A DNA stretch of 64,000 nucleotides from Thermoplasmatota archaeon (lineage in GTDB: Archaea > Thermoplasmatota > Penumbrarchaeia > JASLWR01), in the NCBI GenBank assembly GCA_030740765.1, contig JASLWR010000002.1, forward strand, positions 57,621-121,620, written 5' to 3'. Every line of letters begins with the position of its first letter. Positions within the stretch are counted from its first letter, which is position 1. Both the position numbers and the translations under genes were made by a program. Positions 25,510 to 34,265 of the stretch are shown one piece after another. Under the pieces are notes generated by a model. The model was not told the DNA's origin. It saw only the letters and a list, made by a program, of their open reading frames with translations, and made no database searches.

Positions 25510-26508
25510 TTAATCACCTCCCCCGATGCCAAGGGCCTTACATAAGCATCGTACTACAATAAACTCGGCAAGTTCTATGCGGTGTTCCGGTGTGCTTTCC
25601 GTATTAGCTACCGGATGAATTTTATTTATTACTTCCTTTGCCGCCCTTTTGCATATTGCTAGGTCGGGTATTGTGCCAACAATTATTTTTTCGGCTTCGA
25701 ATGATTCGATCGGTCCTGGACCGAGGGCACCAAGCACTATTTTACAATCCGTGCACGTACCCTCGGAATCAGTGGTTACCGACACCGCACCAGTTGCTAT
25801 GGCGTAATCTAGGGAAGACCGGATACGAACCTTCTCGAACGTAACCTTCAAATTCGATTTTGGTATCGGGATAACTACCTCTGTAAGTATCTCCGCAGGA
25901 CCAAGTGTATTTGGCCATATTCCGTTGCTCTTGAAGAATTGTGATAGCGGAATTTCCCTTTTGCCTTTAAAGCTCGCAAGAACCACCGAAGCGCTCATGG
26001 AGATGAGAACCGGCGCAAGATCGCCCCGGTAAACCGCCGAACATTTATTCCCGTTCGAAACCGCATGACAAGTCTTCCCGGCGGCTTTGAAGCATTTTGA
26101 GCGCAAAGCCCGCCAAGTGAGCGATTGGTTATAATAGATACAGCGGCAGTCCTGGCAGATATTACCAGCGATGGATGAGCTGTGATGGAGGGAAGGTGAT
26201 GAAATCGATTTCACTGCATCCACCAACGCAGGGAAGTTCTCTTTGATTATTGATGATTGTCGGACCTGGAATAGGCTTGAATTGGCCCCAATACTAATGC
26301 AGTTATCTCTGTGGCGGTCAATTTTATCCATATCTGATATTGTGGAAATGTTCAGCACTCGGTCCGGATTGGCAAGGCCCAACCTCATGGCCGGGATCAG
26401 GGCTGTACCACCGGCTTTTATCATTATTCTATCTTCGTGGTCGGATAAAACCAATAGAGCATCATCAAGGGTCCGTGGTTCAGTAATTTCGAAATGGGGT
26501 AGATGCAT
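25510..26508 (-). CDS. molybdenum hydroxylase FAD subunit with extra 4Fe-4S loop (HcrB-type)
   Basis: 332-residue FAD-binding subunit with the KAGGTALIPAMR phosphate loop and SIAGNICQDCRC. Between them and the C-terminal domain sits an insertion with cysteines CQDCRC, SKCFKAAGKTCHA and NGNKCSAVY; this is the additional [4Fe-4S] loop known only from the beta subunit of 4-hydroxybenzoyl-CoA reductase and its closest relatives, which run the enzyme in the reducing direction with ferredoxin. ATG at 26508 is 6 nt behind GGAGG; a TTG five codons earlier is not needed. First gene of the cluster. Confidence 0.87.
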   Translation of the reverse strand: MHLPHFEITEPRTLDDALLVLSDHEDRIMIKAGGTALIPAMRLGLANPDRVLNISTISDMDKIDRHRDNCISIGANSSLFQVRQSSIIKENFPALVDAVKSISSPSLHHSSSIAGNICQDCRCIYYNQSLTWRALRSKCFKAAGKTCHAVSNGNKCSAVYRGDLAPVLISMSASVVLASFKGKREIPLSQFFKSNGIWPNTLGPAEILTEVVIPIPKSNLKVTFEKVRIRSSLDYAIATGAVSVTTDSEGTCTDCKIVLGALGPGPIESFEAEKIIVGTIPDLAICKRAAKEVINKIHPVANTESTPEHRIELAEFIVVRCLCKALGIGGGD

Positions 26509-26676
26509 TTCATGCCTCCACAATTTATGTCGTTGGATTTTTTTTAAACAAAAGGGTTAGGCGTGTTGATGTAATCGGATACAAATAAAGATTACTGTGA
26601 GAGAGAGGGGTAAAACTAAAAATTATGATGGCCTTTGCATATACTTATTTAAAATAGGGCGCTTTGCCGAGATTGC

Positions 26677-26862
26677 ATGGGAAACCGCTATGCCTTCATC
26701 AATTATCTCGGGGAAGAAAAGAAGCATGAAAAAGTCAATACAGGAACAGGAATTATGAATGAGATGGATGGTGAAATGTCAATGGAGAGTCGGGAAATAA
26801 AAAAACGCTGTGAAATAATATCAGAAGAATCGTTTGATATGGACGCATATAGCTTCGGTTAA
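26677..26862 (+). pseudogene. small ORF with a VOC/epimerase-like start, probable gene remnant
   Basis: 61 codons. The first ten residues, MGNRYAFINY, and the DNA beneath them match the epimerase gene at 22319 (MGNRYSFINY; about 29 of 36 bases agree), after which the resemblance ends. A TATA-like TTATTTAAAA at 26645-26654 lies at leaderless distance from the ATG, so it might still be expressed. Best explained as the decayed 3' part of a duplicated epimerase gene fused by chance to other sequence. Confidence 0.35.
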
Positions 26863-27000
26863 GAGAACTTGCTCTTTCTCTTTTCTTCATTTATAATAAG
26901 AATTTTTTAGCCTCTTTGATTCTTTAGCGATATCGCATTCGTGGGTTATTCTTTTTTCGAATCTTTACTACTTACTGCAAAGTCAACCCTTATATACAAG

Positions 27001-27021
27001 TAGTGCACTATTAGTGCACTA
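27001..27021 (+). promoter_or_regulatory. tandem palindrome at the DUF2080 gene start
   Basis: TAGTGCACTA occurs twice, 1 nt apart; each copy is its own reverse complement. The pair lies between the TATA element and the ATG at 27021, so it covers the expected transcription start. It could be an operator for self-repression, or a transposase site. Confidence 0.5.
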
Positions 27022-27179
27022 TGTCACGAAAAAGTAAAGAACCAAAAGCTGTTGTTATGAAGATGGAAGGATATGAGATGATAGAGAAGGTCGCCAAGCC
27101 ATCAGGCACGACCGCTCGCATACTTGTACCCAGGCACTGGATTGGTAAGCGCGTACGAGCAGTGAGGTTGGACCCATGA
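27021..27179 (+). CDS. DUF2080 family transposase-associated protein
   Basis: 52 residues, MSRKSKEPKAVVMKMEGYEM then KPSGTTARILVPRHWIGKRV: the SpoVT/AbrB-like small protein regularly found in front of archaeal IS transposases. Its ATG lies at leaderless distance from the TATA box, and its stop overlaps the transposase start (ATGA, 27176-27179). Probably a DNA-binding regulator of the element. Confidence 0.8.
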   Translation: MSRKSKEPKAVVMKMEGYEMIEKVAKPSGTTARILVPRHWIGKRVRAVRLDP

Positions 27180-28549
27180 AACCAAAACAAGGCACCTCGT
27201 CAAAGCGACGGAGAAGGTCCCACCCAGCACCCCGACCTGATTACCTCAGACCGGAGGATATTCCTGGTGAATTGGACAAACTATTTCCAGAGGATACCGT
27301 ATATCGAATCGCAAAAGAAACAGGTTTCATCAAACGTGAGAGAGTTGTGAATCCTATGGCGTTCCTCTGGGCACTTGTTCTCGGCTTTGGAACCCACCTC
27401 CAACGCACTCTCGCTGGACTACGGAGAGCTTACGAGAAAGAAACCGATGAGCGGATTGCCGAGAGCAGTTGGCATGGACGATTCACCCCTGCTCTGGTCA
27501 AGTTTCTTAAAGCCTGTGTCTTACATGCCCTTCACCAGACCGCCAATGATGCTGTTAGGCAGATAGATGATAAGCTGAGCCAATTTGAAGATATTCTCAT
27601 ACAGGATAGCACGATAATCCGACTTCATGAAGTGTTGGCAAATAAATGGCCCGCCGCACGTACACGCAAGGTTGCTGCGGGGATCAAAGTCTCTTTGCTT
27701 ATCAGCGCCATCGCCAATGGACCAAAGAAGATAACGATCCATGGCGAAAGAACGCCAGAGATCAAGACTATCCGAGTTGGGCCGTGGGTCAAAAATAGGA
27801 TAATATTATTCGACTTGGGGTTCTACAAGTTCCAGATGTTCGCCCGCATCAAAGAGAACGGTGGTTTTTTCGTTAGTCGATTGAAGAAAGATGGCAATCC
27901 ATTGCTCTTACGCTCCCTCAAAGTGCTCGGGGCCGGGCGATCGATCTAACAGGAGTGTACTGGGATGAAGTCAAGGACCGGCTGAACAGGGAAGTCCTTG
28001 ATGCGGAGATAGAGGTATCATTCAAAAGACGGAAGTATCGAGGTAAGCAAAGAAGTGATACTGTGATACTTCGCTTTGTTGCACTGTATGACGCTGAAGA
28101 AGGCATCTACCATACATACGTGACAAAACATTCCCCAAGATGTACTCTCCGCCGAGGATGTTGCTTCACTGTACCGAGTGCGATGGGAGATCGAGTTGGT
28201 GTTCAAGGAACTCAAAAGCAAATATGCCCTGGACAAAGTGAAGACGACGAAGCCAATCATAGTCCTTGGATTGATATGGACATCTATTCTGACCCTGATT
28301 GTTAGTCGGCGGTTGTATAGTTTACTATTACGTTCGGTCCCCCGGAAATTGGTGCCCCGTTATACGCCCCTCAGATGGTCTACGATCTTTGTCGAAAATG
28401 GTCAGATGCTGTTGGACGTAATGATGGGACACATTGGATTCGAGGAAATCTATAAAGGGAGATGCCAAAAGCTGGCTTGGTTGTATGAGACACAAGCTTT
28501 GGATCCACATGTGAAAAGACACCGTCTGCGGGATAGGTGGTACGCTTAA
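27176..28549 (+). pseudogene. IS4-like DDE transposase, two frameshifts
   Basis: The reading passes through three frames: 27176-27949 (ILIQDSTIIRL with the first catalytic Asp, ILFDLGFYKF with the second), about 27950-28125 (GVYWDEVKDRLN to HTYVT), and about 28125-28549 (SLYRVRWEIELVFKELKS with the catalytic Glu). All three DDE positions survive, so the breaks are recent; without two frameshifts it cannot make the full enzyme. Confidence 0.8.
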
Positions 28550-29364
28550 CCGAAGCCCAATGTTCCGTATTTACCCTTGATATATTTCGCTGCAATCGCG
28601 ATGGAAAGGTCAACGGGTCCAGCTTCCCCATCCATCGTATATTTCGCATAATGAGAACATCGGCAACTCAACAATTTTTTCATTTCTTTTCCATGTCTTT
28701 TAACCGGAACAATGAACGGTGTTTCAGACTTCTGGAGGCTTAGAAACAACTCTGTGGAATAGAAACCCCGATCCATCAGGAGTACCTCGATTTTCAATTC
28801 CATTTTCCAGATGATCTCGATGAACTCTTGAACGTACTCGACATTTGTTTTATCCTTCTTGACAGGTAAGACAGCCAGCGTGAATTTCTTCTGTCCAATC
28901 ACAATGTACAACGTTATGTAACGATAGAATTGGTTAGTCGATTTTTTTGTCTTTCCACTAACGACGTATTCTTCATTCAGGGCTGTTACTTCACCATAGT
29001 ATGGATCGTCGGTTTCATCGATGATAAAGATATGAGGCTTCTCTTTATCGATACAATCCATTATCGGCTCAGAGAGCAAACGATTATTGATCTCGATCAT
29101 CCTGTCGATATTCAACTTCTTCAGATGATGCCACATCGAGGTTTCGGAAGGGTTGTTGACAAGTACTTTATCAATGGAATGTATGCTTTGCCGTTCTGCG
29201 GCAGTTCCGATCAACGTACCATAAACATCCTTGATTTTCCACTCGCCCTGCATTCTCAAAGGCAGGTATTTTTTCAATGGATTGAGAACATTGTAGAAGC
29301 ATTCATAAGGCTGTACGTTTTTTTCGCCCTTGCGGGCGCCCGGTTTCATAGTGTTGGAAGCCAT
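28546..29364 (-). pseudogene. second IS4-like transposase, C-terminally truncated
   Basis: 272 residues with the first two catalytic aspartates (IFIIDETDDPYYGE; VLLMDRGFYSTELFLSLQ) but no third-motif glutamate: the frame ends exactly where the neighbouring element ends. Its start has a TATA-like TATATATATA at about 29381-29391, giving a leaderless ATG. Probably cut off when the other element inserted, or by a later deletion; the missing half is not on the far side of that element. Confidence 0.75.
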
Positions 29365-29614
29365 GAAATCGGCGTTCGCATTATATATATAGTTTTCTTC
29401 TATAAAATCGTTAAAAAGATAATTTAAAAGTTTGTAAAAGTTAGTGAACTACTGTGTTTCGGAAATTTAGTCCTAAACTCAAATTTCCTGAGGAATTTAT
29501 GGTCTTTATAAGTGAAATATTTTTTAAATTGAGGTACTGGCGATGACAATTTAATAGTTCAGCATCTAGGGCATATTAAACTTTAAATATAAATTGGCCC
29601 TACTCATAGAAATT

Positions 29615-30808
29615 ATGGTTCAATCGAAAATCTCCGTTCTTATACCAGATTACGGGGATCCTACCGATCCAATCATTCGTGGAAAATACGTGTATCTAGA
29701 GGTTGGAATAAGCATTATCGTCAATTTGATGTTATTTATTCTCAAGCTTTCCCTGGGGATATTTATCAACAGTATTGCTCTTATTGCCGACTCGATCCAT
29801 ACGCTCTCTGATGTCGGGACTTCGATTTTGATTATCTTCGGTTTTTCAATGTCGAAGAAACCCGCAGATAAGAATCATCCTTATGGTCACGGTAGAATGG
29901 AACACATAGCCACATTGGTTATGACTGTACTTTTATTTCTTGCGGGACTTACTTTTATTTGGCAGTCACTGAGCAGATTCACAGGTCTTACTGCACTGCT
30001 ACACGGCGAATACGCAATAATGATCGGAATAATAATAATCCTAACCGCCATCGTTAAGGAAATTATGGCTCAGTATTCAATGGCCCTCGGTAAATTGATA
30101 AAAAGCGATGTACTGGTGGCGGATGCGTGGCATCACCGATCCGATGCATTAGCGTCCATTGCAGTAGGGTTGAGCATTATAGGATCAAACATGGGAATAC
30201 TCTGGCTCGATCCGTTGTTTGGCGTTATAATTTCAATTATAATCATTTATGTCGGATATACAATATTCAAGAAAACCTCCAATGTCTTGATTGGCACGGC
30301 ACCTGAATTGGAATTGATCGAACAGATCCGCCAAATGGTCATGCAGATCGAAGAGGGAAAAGATATTGATAATATCATTATTCACGATTACGGAACCACA
30401 AAGATAGTCTCACTTCATCTTTGTGTGGATAGGGAATTAACTGTTGAAGAGTCCAGCAGGATTGCTGATAAAATAGAAGATCATATAAAGAAAGAATTAG
30501 GGTTCCTAACGAATATACGAATTGAGCCTAAAAAAGAGGTTTCGGATCATTGTTCCCCAGATAGCAAAGATATAGTCCTGAATACTGCCGAAAAAGGCTT
30601 GCCAGTAAGCCTGCCTGAACATGACAAAGAAACAATTAAAATATATATGGACCTGTTTGATATAGATCAGGTCCGTGCCGAAAATATCTATAATGTGGGT
30701 TATAAACAGCTGAAAGATATGAATGATGCAATTCTCGAAGAACTACTATGCGTAGATAGAATAAACCCGACAATAGCAAAAAGGATTATCAATAAATTAA
30801 AAGATTAG
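29615..30808 (+). CDS. cation diffusion facilitator with C-terminal helix-hairpin-helix
   Basis: A CDF-family metal/H+ antiporter: six membrane helices with IALIADSIHTLSD and DAWHHRSDALAS, whose aspartates and histidines form the transport site, and the loop HPYGHGRMEH, then the ferredoxin-like cytoplasmic domain to about residue 300. The last 55 residues (MDLFDIDQVRAENIYNVGY to INPTIAKRIINKLKD) look like a helix-hairpin-helix pair, unusual for this family. ATG at 29615 is about 25 nt from a TTTAAATATA box; a TTG seven codons earlier is not needed. Zn, Fe or Mn are likely substrates. Confidence 0.85.
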   Translation: MVQSKISVLIPDYGDPTDPIIRGKYVYLEVGISIIVNLMLFILKLSLGIFINSIALIADSIHTLSDVGTSILIIFGFSMSKKPADKNHPYGHGRMEHIATLVMTVLLFLAGLTFIWQSLSRFTGLTALLHGEYAIMIGIIIILTAIVKEIMAQYSMALGKLIKSDVLVADAWHHRSDALASIAVGLSIIGSNMGILWLDPLFGVIISIIIIYVGYTIFKKTSNVLIGTAPELELIEQIRQMVMQIEEGKDIDNIIIHDYGTTKIVSLHLCVDRELTVEESSRIADKIEDHIKKELGFLTNIRIEPKKEVSDHCSPDSKDIVLNTAEKGLPVSLPEHDKETIKIYMDLFDIDQVRAENIYNVGYKQLKDMNDAILEELLCVDRINPTIAKRIINKLKD

Positions 30809-30919
30809 TGGAGAGTGAACTGTTCTGGACCTTCTCTGCAACGTTTTTACCGTATTCGATACATTTTGTAATATCTTCTTTTTCGGGCTGCCAGTGAATC
30901 TTCTTAAATTTGCCACTTC
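30789..30919 (-). pseudogene. possible tail of a flavodoxin-like/iron-sulfur flavoprotein gene
   Basis: One minus-strand frame reads FKKIHWQPEKEDITKCIEYG then KNVAEKV, very like the C-terminal helix of NAD(P)H-dependent iron-sulfur flavoproteins (compare the gene at 33681), with an in-frame stop upstream and nothing else of the gene left. It overlaps the end of the CDF gene. The rest of 30809-31131 shows no gene. Confidence 0.3.
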
Positions 30920-31131
30920 ATAAATGAATTTTCACTAGAGCATAAATTGCCATTTAATCTTTTTCTACATTCTATCACCTCAATTTCAGGTTTAAATCCT
31001 TGTATTTCTACACAAAATCATCTGAAATATCCAGAATTTCTTGTGAAACTAATCCGAAAAAAACTTACATTAAATAGGTACTTCAACTTCATTAGGGGAA
31101 AATTTCTCGGAGAACAAATTCACTAACAAAA

Positions 31132-31203
31132 AATATATAACCCTTTATTTTTATCTCCTAACTGGTAATCATTACAAATTAAAAACCAATCTATTTTGGA
31201 GGG
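31132..31203 (+). promoter_or_regulatory. promoter and Fur/PerR-type operator of the regulator gene
   Basis: TATA element AATATATAA at 31132-31140; about 25 nt on, at the expected transcription start, lies the perfect 11-bp palindrome GTAATCATTAC (31165-31175, extended by T/A at its edges), of the Fur/PerR box kind. A ribosome site TGGAGGG (31197-31203) follows. The placement predicts autorepression. Confidence 0.6.
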
Positions 31204-31208
31204 AACGT

Positions 31209-31613
31209 ATGGAAAAATATGTCCATATACTAAAGGGTAAAGGCCTGAAGATCACTCCCCAACGACTCACAATTCTGAAATATCTCGACGAGAACCGTAC
31301 TCACCCCGATGCGGATATTATCTATAACGACCTTAAAAGCATGAATCCGTCATTGTCGCGGACAACCGTGTACAATACCCTCGATGCGATGAGAAACATC
31401 AAAATCATTCAGGAATTGACCATCTCGAAAACTGAGACCCGATATGATTATCACACGGACCCGCATCACCATTTTCTCTGCATGAAATGCGGCTCTATAA
31501 TCGATGTCGACATAAAATGCCCGCATCAGGACAGCAAAGAAGTGGACGGTCACAGGATCGAGGAGATCCACGGATATTTCAAAGGCATCTGTAAAATATG
31601 CTCTAATGAGTGA
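31209..31613 (+). CDS. Fur/PerR-family metalloregulator
   Basis: 134 residues. Winged helix (KITPQRLTILKYLDENRTHPDADIIY, LSRTTVYNTLDAM), then the metal-sensing half with HTDPHHHFLCMKCG and CKICSN, giving a CxxC...CxxC structural zinc site. The regulatory site has PerR-like spacing. It precedes rubredoxin, flavodiiron protein, ferredoxin and flavoprotein genes, so peroxide/oxygen response is likely. Its own promoter carries a matching palindrome. Confidence 0.88.
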   Translation: MEKYVHILKGKGLKITPQRLTILKYLDENRTHPDADIIYNDLKSMNPSLSRTTVYNTLDAMRNIKIIQELTISKTETRYDYHTDPHHHFLCMKCGSIIDVDIKCPHQDSKEVDGHRIEEIHGYFKGICKICSNE

Positions 31614-31635
31614 GAAAGATAATTCCATAATATAT

Positions 31636-31697
31636 GTATATTGTCAACGGTGAAAAGCTCGACAAAAAGTCGAGGTTTTCAGCTTGACAATGCTTGC
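31636..31697. repeat. nested hairpin element, copy A
   Basis: Outer stem ATTGTCAA (31640-31647)/TTGACAAT (31684-31691); inner stem of 11 bp with one G/G mismatch, GAAAAgCTCGAC (31652-31663)/GTCGAGgTTTTC (31669-31680), loop AAAAA. A second copy with the same plan but different paired bases is at 48088-48139. Confidence 0.65.
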
Positions 31698-31782
31698 GAC
31701 GTTTTGACCGTAGGGAGAAATGTTGCTCGAGTATTAAGATATATGAATTTCATAAAATAATCGGCATCTAAATAGAAGGATT

Positions 31783-31950
31783 GGAGAAAGGGAATCCATT
31801 CTCCTAACCAGATTCCTCATTTTTTTATTATCAGGGGGTCCCCCTGAACAATAAGAAAAAGAGAGGGGGTCTAGGGGGAGATTCTTCTCCCCCTTAACGA
31901 AAAGAAAAAGGGAGAGGTTTCAGGGGAGGATCGGCCGGGGAACGTCCCGG
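31783..31950. repeat. palindrome (hairpin) array 2, upstream of rubredoxin
   Basis: Inverted repeats GGAGAA/TTCTCC (31783-31804), TCAGGGGG-T-CCCCCTGA (31831-31847), GGGGGAGA-TTCT-TCTCCCCC (31874-31893) and CCGGG/CCCGG (31935-31950), with purine-rich spacers. Followed by the rubredoxin promoter/leader. No coding sequence is convincing. Some hairpins could act as terminators of the regulator transcript. Confidence 0.6.
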
Positions 31951-32033
31951 ACGAACCTGTGAATCTTGATTAACAGGGGTCGTTCCCCCTGGAAAAAATG
32001 TTCCTCGTTTACAGAAAAAAAGGAGGCTAAAAA

Positions 32034-32192
32034 ATGGACAACTACGTTTGTGATTTATGTGGATATGTTTACGACCCCTCGGTCGGAGACCCCGATACTG
32101 ATATTGAGCCGGGAACGGCTTTCGAGGATTTGCCCGAAGATTGGGTCTGTCCCATCTGTGGCGCCGGTAAGGTAGATTTTTCAAAGGAATGA
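32034..32192 (+). CDS. rubredoxin
   Basis: 52-residue one-iron electron carrier: [12 protein letters not shown] and [13 protein letters not shown] supply the four iron cysteines. AGGAGG precedes the ATG by 7 nt. It lies 4 nt before the flavodiiron protein, its natural electron acceptor in oxygen and NO reduction. Confidence 0.96.
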   Translation: MDNYVCDLCGYVYDPSVGDPDTDIEPGTAFEDLPEDWVCPICGAGKVDFSKE

Positions 32193-32196
32193 TAAC

Positions 32197-33381
32197 ATGA
32201 AGAAAGTCGAGATAAAACCGGGCGTATACTGGGTCGGCGGGGTTGACTGGGACATCCGTAACTTTCACGGATATCTGACCCCGAGAGGAACCACCTACAA
32301 TGCATATCTCATCATTGACGAAAAGATCGTGCTCGTGGACACCGTAAAACATTATTTATTTGACGAGATGCTGGCCCGAATTAAGGAAATAATCGACCCG
32401 TCAAAGATAGATTATATTCTGTCGAACCACGTTGAGATGGATCATTCGGGCTCCATTTCACGAATGCTGGAAATTGCTCCTGAAGCCAAGGTAATAACTT
32501 CGGTCCAGGGCGAGAGGGGCCTTCGGAGGCACTACAAGAAAAACTGGGATTTCCATGTTGTGAAATCCGGAGATTCTCTCGACATCGGTAAAAGAAAACT
32601 GGTTTTTGTTCACACCCCCATGGTTCACTGGCCCGATTCAATGCTTACATACATAGAAATCGATAAATTACTTCTGCCAAACGACGCCTTTGGTCAGCAT
32701 ATCGGCGGCTCGGAAAGATTCGACGACCAGATCGAATGGGGGATACTCAAAGAAGAGGCAGCCAAATATTATGCCAATATCGTTCTTCCTTATGGAAAAC
32801 AGGTGCAAAAAGCCATTGCAGCGCTTGGCGGACTTGATATCGACATGATCGGCCCCAGCCACGGCATCATCTGGAGATCGTATATTCCCCGGATACTGGA
32901 CGAGTACGTAAAATGGGCCGCCAATGCTACCGAGAACAAAGCCCTCATCGTTTATGATACCATGTGGGGTTCCACCGAGAAGATCGCCTATTCGCTTCGG
33001 GAGGGCCTAGAGGAAGCAGGCGTTCCCGTGACCATGCGAAGTCTGAATACGAATCAGATTTCCGACATAATAACCGATTTACTGACGTCCAAATTAATAT
33101 TGATCGGATCGCCGACCCTTAACAATGGGTATTTGCCGTCCATGGGTGCATTTCTTACTTACATAAAAGGATTGAAACCCATCAATAGAACCGGATTTGC
33201 CTTCGGCTCCTTCGGCTGGGGCGGTCAGGCGGTTGGGGAGATCGAGAAAGTGATGGAAGTGCTGGGCTGGGAGCTTCCGGTGAAAGGAATAAATCTGAAA
33301 TATATACCGGATGATGATGAGCTTCTGGCTACTAAAGGAGTAGGAAACGATTTGGCTAAATTAATTTGTAGGGAGGAATAA
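32197..33381 (+). CDS. flavodiiron protein (oxygen/NO reductase, FprA type)
   Basis: 394 residues: beta-lactamase-fold diiron domain (NHVEMDHSGSI with the iron ligands, GPSHGIIW) followed by a flavodoxin domain (LIVYDTMWGSTEKIAYSL). In anaerobic archaea FprA reduces O2 to water using F420H2 or rubredoxin. Grouped with rubredoxin and ferredoxin and preceded by a Fur/PerR regulator, so it probably serves oxygen detoxification. Confidence 0.94.
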   Translation: MKKVEIKPGVYWVGGVDWDIRNFHGYLTPRGTTYNAYLIIDEKIVLVDTVKHYLFDEMLARIKEIIDPSKIDYILSNHVEMDHSGSISRMLEIAPEAKVITSVQGERGLRRHYKKNWDFHVVKSGDSLDIGKRKLVFVHTPMVHWPDSMLTYIEIDKLLLPNDAFGQHIGGSERFDDQIEWGILKEEAAKYYANIVLPYGKQVQKAIAALGGLDIDMIGPSHGIIWRSYIPRILDEYVKWAANATENKALIVYDTMWGSTEKIAYSLREGLEEAGVPVTMRSLNTNQISDIITDLLTSKLILIGSPTLNNGYLPSMGAFLTYIKGLKPINRTGFAFGSFGWGGQAVGEIEKVMEVLGWELPVKGINLKYIPDDDELLATKGVGNDLAKLICREE

Positions 33382-33382
33382 A

Positions 33383-33598
33383 ATGGACATTAGAAAATGG
33401 GGAAATGATTCGGGAATTACAATAAAAATTGACTATGAAAAATGCGCTGGTCACTCCGAATGCGTGGATGTCCGTCCCATGAGTATTTACGAACTTGTTG
33501 ACGGAAAGGCCACGCCACCCAATATCGCGGAGTGTATCGAATGCTGCGCCTGCGTTGCAGCGTGCCCCGCGGAAGCCATCGAACATAGTTCATGCTGA
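33383..33598 (+). CDS. small Fe-S ferredoxin
   Basis: 71 residues. CAGHSECVDVRP near residue 21 and CIECCACVAACPAEAIEHSSC near the C-terminus supply ligands for at least one [4Fe-4S] cluster. It begins 1 nt after the flavodiiron stop (GGAGG precedes), so it likely donates electrons within this detoxification group. Confidence 0.85.
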   Translation: MDIRKWGNDSGITIKIDYEKCAGHSECVDVRPMSIYELVDGKATPPNIAECIECCACVAACPAEAIEHSSC

Positions 33599-33680
33599 TT
33601 CGTATCAGGAATTGTAATTTTCTAGGTATCTTCCTGAGTATTGACGGAGGCTGCTTCACATTGTATGGAGTTGAACGTAC

Positions 33681-34265
33681 TTGAAAGTGCTGGGTATATA
33701 CGGAAGCCCGCGAAGGAACGGCAACAGTAGTATTCTCCTTACCGAAGCTCTAAGGGGAGCTGCCGTCTTGGGAGCGACGATAAAAACCATAAGCGTAGCG
33801 GAGGTGGACATTTCCGGCTGTACGGAATGCGGTGGGTGCGATAAAACCGGAAAATGTATTATCGAGGATGATATGCAGGCTATATATCCACGTCTGCGAG
33901 ATGCGAACGTGATATTATTGGCCTCGTCGATCTTCTTTTATGGATTTCCGTCCCAGCTGAAAGCGTTGATCGACCGCTCTCAAGCTGAATGGAACCGCAG
34001 AAGAATTTCAAAAAATCCCGAAGAACTAAAGAGATACGATAGCGGAAAAGGGTATCTGTTGGCGGTGGGAGCCACACGGGGAAAAAACCTTTTCGAGGGA
34101 GTAAAACTCACAGCTCACTACTTCTTCGATGCGTTGGACCTGAGTTACGAGGGTGGATTATTTCGTGCGAAGATCGAGGAGAAAGGCGATATTCGGAATT
34201 ATCCTGAGATTCTCATTGAAGCCTATGAGTTCGGGAAAAAGATAGTTGATGAACCAAGCAAATGA
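33681..34265 (+). CDS. NAD(P)H-dependent iron-sulfur flavoprotein
   Basis: 194 residues, flavodoxin-like: MKVLGIYGSPRRNGNSSILL (FMN phosphate loop) and the compact cluster motif CTECGGCDKTGKC of the iron-sulfur flavoprotein family, which transfers electrons from ferredoxin to O2 or peroxide in methanogens. TTG start at 33681. The stop overlaps the next start (ATGA). Confidence 0.85.
   Translation: MKVLGIYGSPRRNGNSSILLTEALRGAAVLGATIKTISVAEVDISGCTECGGCDKTGKCIIEDDMQAIYPRLRDANVILLASSIFFYGFPSQLKALIDRSQAEWNRRRISKNPEELKRYDSGKGYLLAVGATRGKNLFEGVKLTAHYFFDALDLSYEGGLFRAKIEEKGDIRNYPEILIEAYEFGKKIVDEPSK

Larger units (their letters stand above)
26985..28549 (+). mobile_element. IS4-like insertion sequence with DUF2080 gene (decayed)
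   Basis: Contains a promoter with TATA (CTTATATAC, about 26988-26996) and two copies of the 10-bp palindrome TAGTGCACTA (27001-27010 and 27012-27021), the small DUF2080 gene and a transposase broken by two frameshifts. The right edge coincides with the truncated end of the next transposase at 28546. Clear terminal inverted repeats were not found by eye, so the left edge is approximate. Confidence 0.6.
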
